Below, piece by piece: positions 4,037 to 5,414 of a stretch of 5,414 bases of DNA (the stretch's first letter is position 1; each line of letters opens with the position of its first letter). The DNA comes from Limisphaerales bacterium. GTDB lineage: Bacteria; Verrucomicrobiota; Verrucomicrobiia; Limisphaerales; UBA11358. The notes beneath the pieces are model-generated. The model was not told the origin of the DNA. It made no database searches and saw nothing but the letters and a program-made list of their open reading frames with translations. The DNA lies in the NCBI GenBank assembly GCA_027451565.1, contig DAIDJC010000215.1:1-5414 (forward strand), given 5' to 3'. The translations under genes were made by a program, and so were the position numbers.

Positions 4037-5401
4037 ATGCTGCGCAACTTTTACAACACCTTTGTAAACTGCTTCAAAATCCCGGAGCTGAGTTCCAGGA
4101 TTTATTTTACACTGGGGCTCCTGGCTGTGGCGCAGCTTTTAGGTTTTGTGCGTCTGCCGGGGATTGATGGAAACGTTTTGGCGGCCAATTTTGCAAAGGC
4201 CCAAAGCAGCGGCGGCATACTTGGCCTCTATAATACCTTCGCCGGCGGGGCTTCAGATCGGTGCGCGGTGTCTGCCTTGAGCATCATGCCGTACATCAGC
4301 GCCACCATCATCATCCAATTGCTGACGGCGGTATGGCCGCGTTTAAGCAAACTGGTGCGGGAACCGGACGGACGCACCAAAGTGGTCCAATATGGTCGCT
4401 ACCTGACTCTCGTTCTTTGCGTGGGACAGGGCATTTATTTTGCCAATGGATGGTTGCATCCACAGAGCATGGCTCCGCTGGTTTTGGTTCAAAACCATAC
4501 ATGGTTCGTGGTCCAATCGGTCATCTTAATGACGGCTGGAACCATGCTCCTGGTCTGGTTGGGTGAACAAATCACCGAGCGCGGCATTGGAAACGGTGTT
4601 TCGCTCATCATTGCTGCAAACATTCTGGCCCGGCTTCCCAACGCAGCCAGGGGTCTTCAGGGCATGTTCGGCGGCGAGAACCCCACCCATTCTCTCATTG
4701 GCACCGGTCTTTTGCTGGTGATACTGCTGATAGCCGTCATTGCCGGGGTCATCGCCATCACCCAGGCTCAAAGAAAGATTCCCGTCCAGTATGCCAGCCG
4801 GATGGTGGGACAGAAAATGTACCAGGGCAGCACCAACTATATGCCCCTAAAGGTCAATTATGCCGGGGTCATGCCAATCATTTTTGCTTCATCCATTTTG
4901 ATGTTTCCCAGCCTCGCCCTTCAAAAACTGGCGGACATTGTTCATGTGCCATTTTTGCAGGACCAATTCCGCGGCCTGGCCATGGATCTTGCCTACGGCT
5001 CATGGCTGTACCTTTTGGTTTATGCATTGATGATTCTTTTCTTTTCCTATTTCTGGGTGGCAACCCAGTTTAACGAGATACAGATTGCCGATGATTTGAA
5101 AAAAAACGGTGGTTACATTCCGGGTGTGCGCCCGGGGCAGGGAACCAGTGATTATTTGCATCGTGCCATGAGCCGCATCACACTGGCGGGTGCGCTTGCC
5201 CTCACCATCATTGCCACCATCCCCATCATTCTTTACAAACAGTTGAGCATTGACCAGAACGTGGCCCAGTTTTTCGGTGGAACCAGCATTCTCATCGCCG
5301 TGGGTGTTTTGTTGGATACCATGCGCCAGGTGGAATCACACCTGATGATGCGTCATTACGACGGATTCCTGAAAAAAGGAAAGATTCGGGGCCGTTTCTA
5401 G
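4037..5401 (+). CDS. secY: Protein translocase channel subunit SecY
   Basis: SecY forms the protein-conducting pore of the SecYEG translocon in the inner membrane and works with SecA or the ribosome. The 454-residue product has the family's usual length and ten likely membrane segments: about 22-40, 77-99 (after the plug region near 59-76), 121-138, 155-175, 184-200, 218-242, 272-295, 320-342, 380-400 and 411-428. Conserved marks are IMPYISATIIIQLL (83-96), GEQITERGIGNGVSLII (176-192), the cytoplasmic loop QRKIPVQYA (245-253), and IPGVRPGQGT (361-370), whose Arg365 matches the arginine essential for SecA-driven export in E. coli. The C-terminus HYDGFLKKGKIRGRF is typical. The start is 15 nt after rplO with no Shine-Dalgarno sequence, and the gene is complete with a TAG stop. 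Confidence 0.98.
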   Translation: MLRNFYNTFVNCFKIPELSSRIYFTLGLLAVAQLLGFVRLPGIDGNVLAANFAKAQSSGGILGLYNTFAGGASDRCAVSALSIMPYISATIIIQLLTAVWPRLSKLVREPDGRTKVVQYGRYLTLVLCVGQGIYFANGWLHPQSMAPLVLVQNHTWFVVQSVILMTAGTMLLVWLGEQITERGIGNGVSLIIAANILARLPNAARGLQGMFGGENPTHSLIGTGLLLVILLIAVIAGVIAITQAQRKIPVQYASRMVGQKMYQGSTNYMPLKVNYAGVMPIIFASSILMFPSLALQKLADIVHVPFLQDQFRGLAMDLAYGSWLYLLVYALMILFFSYFWVATQFNEIQIADDLKKNGGYIPGVRPGQGTSDYLHRAMSRITLAGALALTIIATIPIILYKQLSIDQNVAQFFGGTSILIAVGVLLDTMRQVESHLMMRHYDGFLKKGKIRGRF

Positions 5402-5414
5402 CTGATGGCCTCTG

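Noticed and set aside
4741..4880. Repeated TGCCGGGGTCAT at 4741 and 4861 within secY
   Set aside because: Both copies encode the similar membrane-segment tripeptide A-G-V in different conserved helices. The repeat is short and best seen as chance from codon choice.
5405..5414. ATG at 5405, 3 nt after the secY stop, as the start of a next gene
   Set aside because: Position fits a downstream operon gene such as map or adk, but only three codons and one base are in the window, so nothing can be identified.

Overview
This window is a continuous stretch of a bacterial ribosomal-protein operon, the S10/spc type, all on the + strand. Gene order is rpsQ (3' end only), rplN, rplX, rplE, rpsN, rpsH, rplF, rplR, rpsE, rplO, secY. 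Every gene from rplN to secY is complete, and coding density is very high: most junctions are 5-20 nt. There are no mobile elements, RNA genes, CRISPR arrays or signs of recent transfer. No gap exceeds 55 nt. The organism is a bacterium of middling-to-high GC. AT-rich start regions that mostly lack Shine-Dalgarno sequences, a short L24, no rpmD between rpsE and rplO, and the general look of the proteins suggest the Verrucomicrobiota or a related PVC-group lineage. That placement is inference from memory of the families, not a search result.

Layout: positions 1-659 hold the end of rpsQ, then rplN and rplX. A 51-nt gap (660-710) follows, holding a stem-loop and a 14-codon mini-ORF whose stop overlaps the rplE start. 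Positions 711-2466 hold rplE, rpsN, rpsH and rplF, separated by only 5-8 nt of A/T-rich spacer. A 54-nt gap (2467-2520) then holds a second stem-loop with the same stem sequence as the first, just before rplR. Positions 2521-4021 hold rplR, rpsE and rplO, and 4037-5401 holds secY. The last 13 nt are too short to assign.

The genes work together: L14, L24, L5, L6, L18 and L15 build the large subunit, and S17, S14, S8 and S5 build the small one. SecY is the membrane channel for protein export and is made from the same transcript. The most interesting signal is regulatory. The only two sizeable gaps in the window carry the same CCACGG/CCGTGG hairpin at the same distance (9-10 nt) from a start codon, and the two genes behind them, rplE and rplR, encode the two classical 5S-rRNA-binding proteins L5 and L18. 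This could be a shared post-transcriptional control element, or two insertions of a dispersed palindromic repeat.
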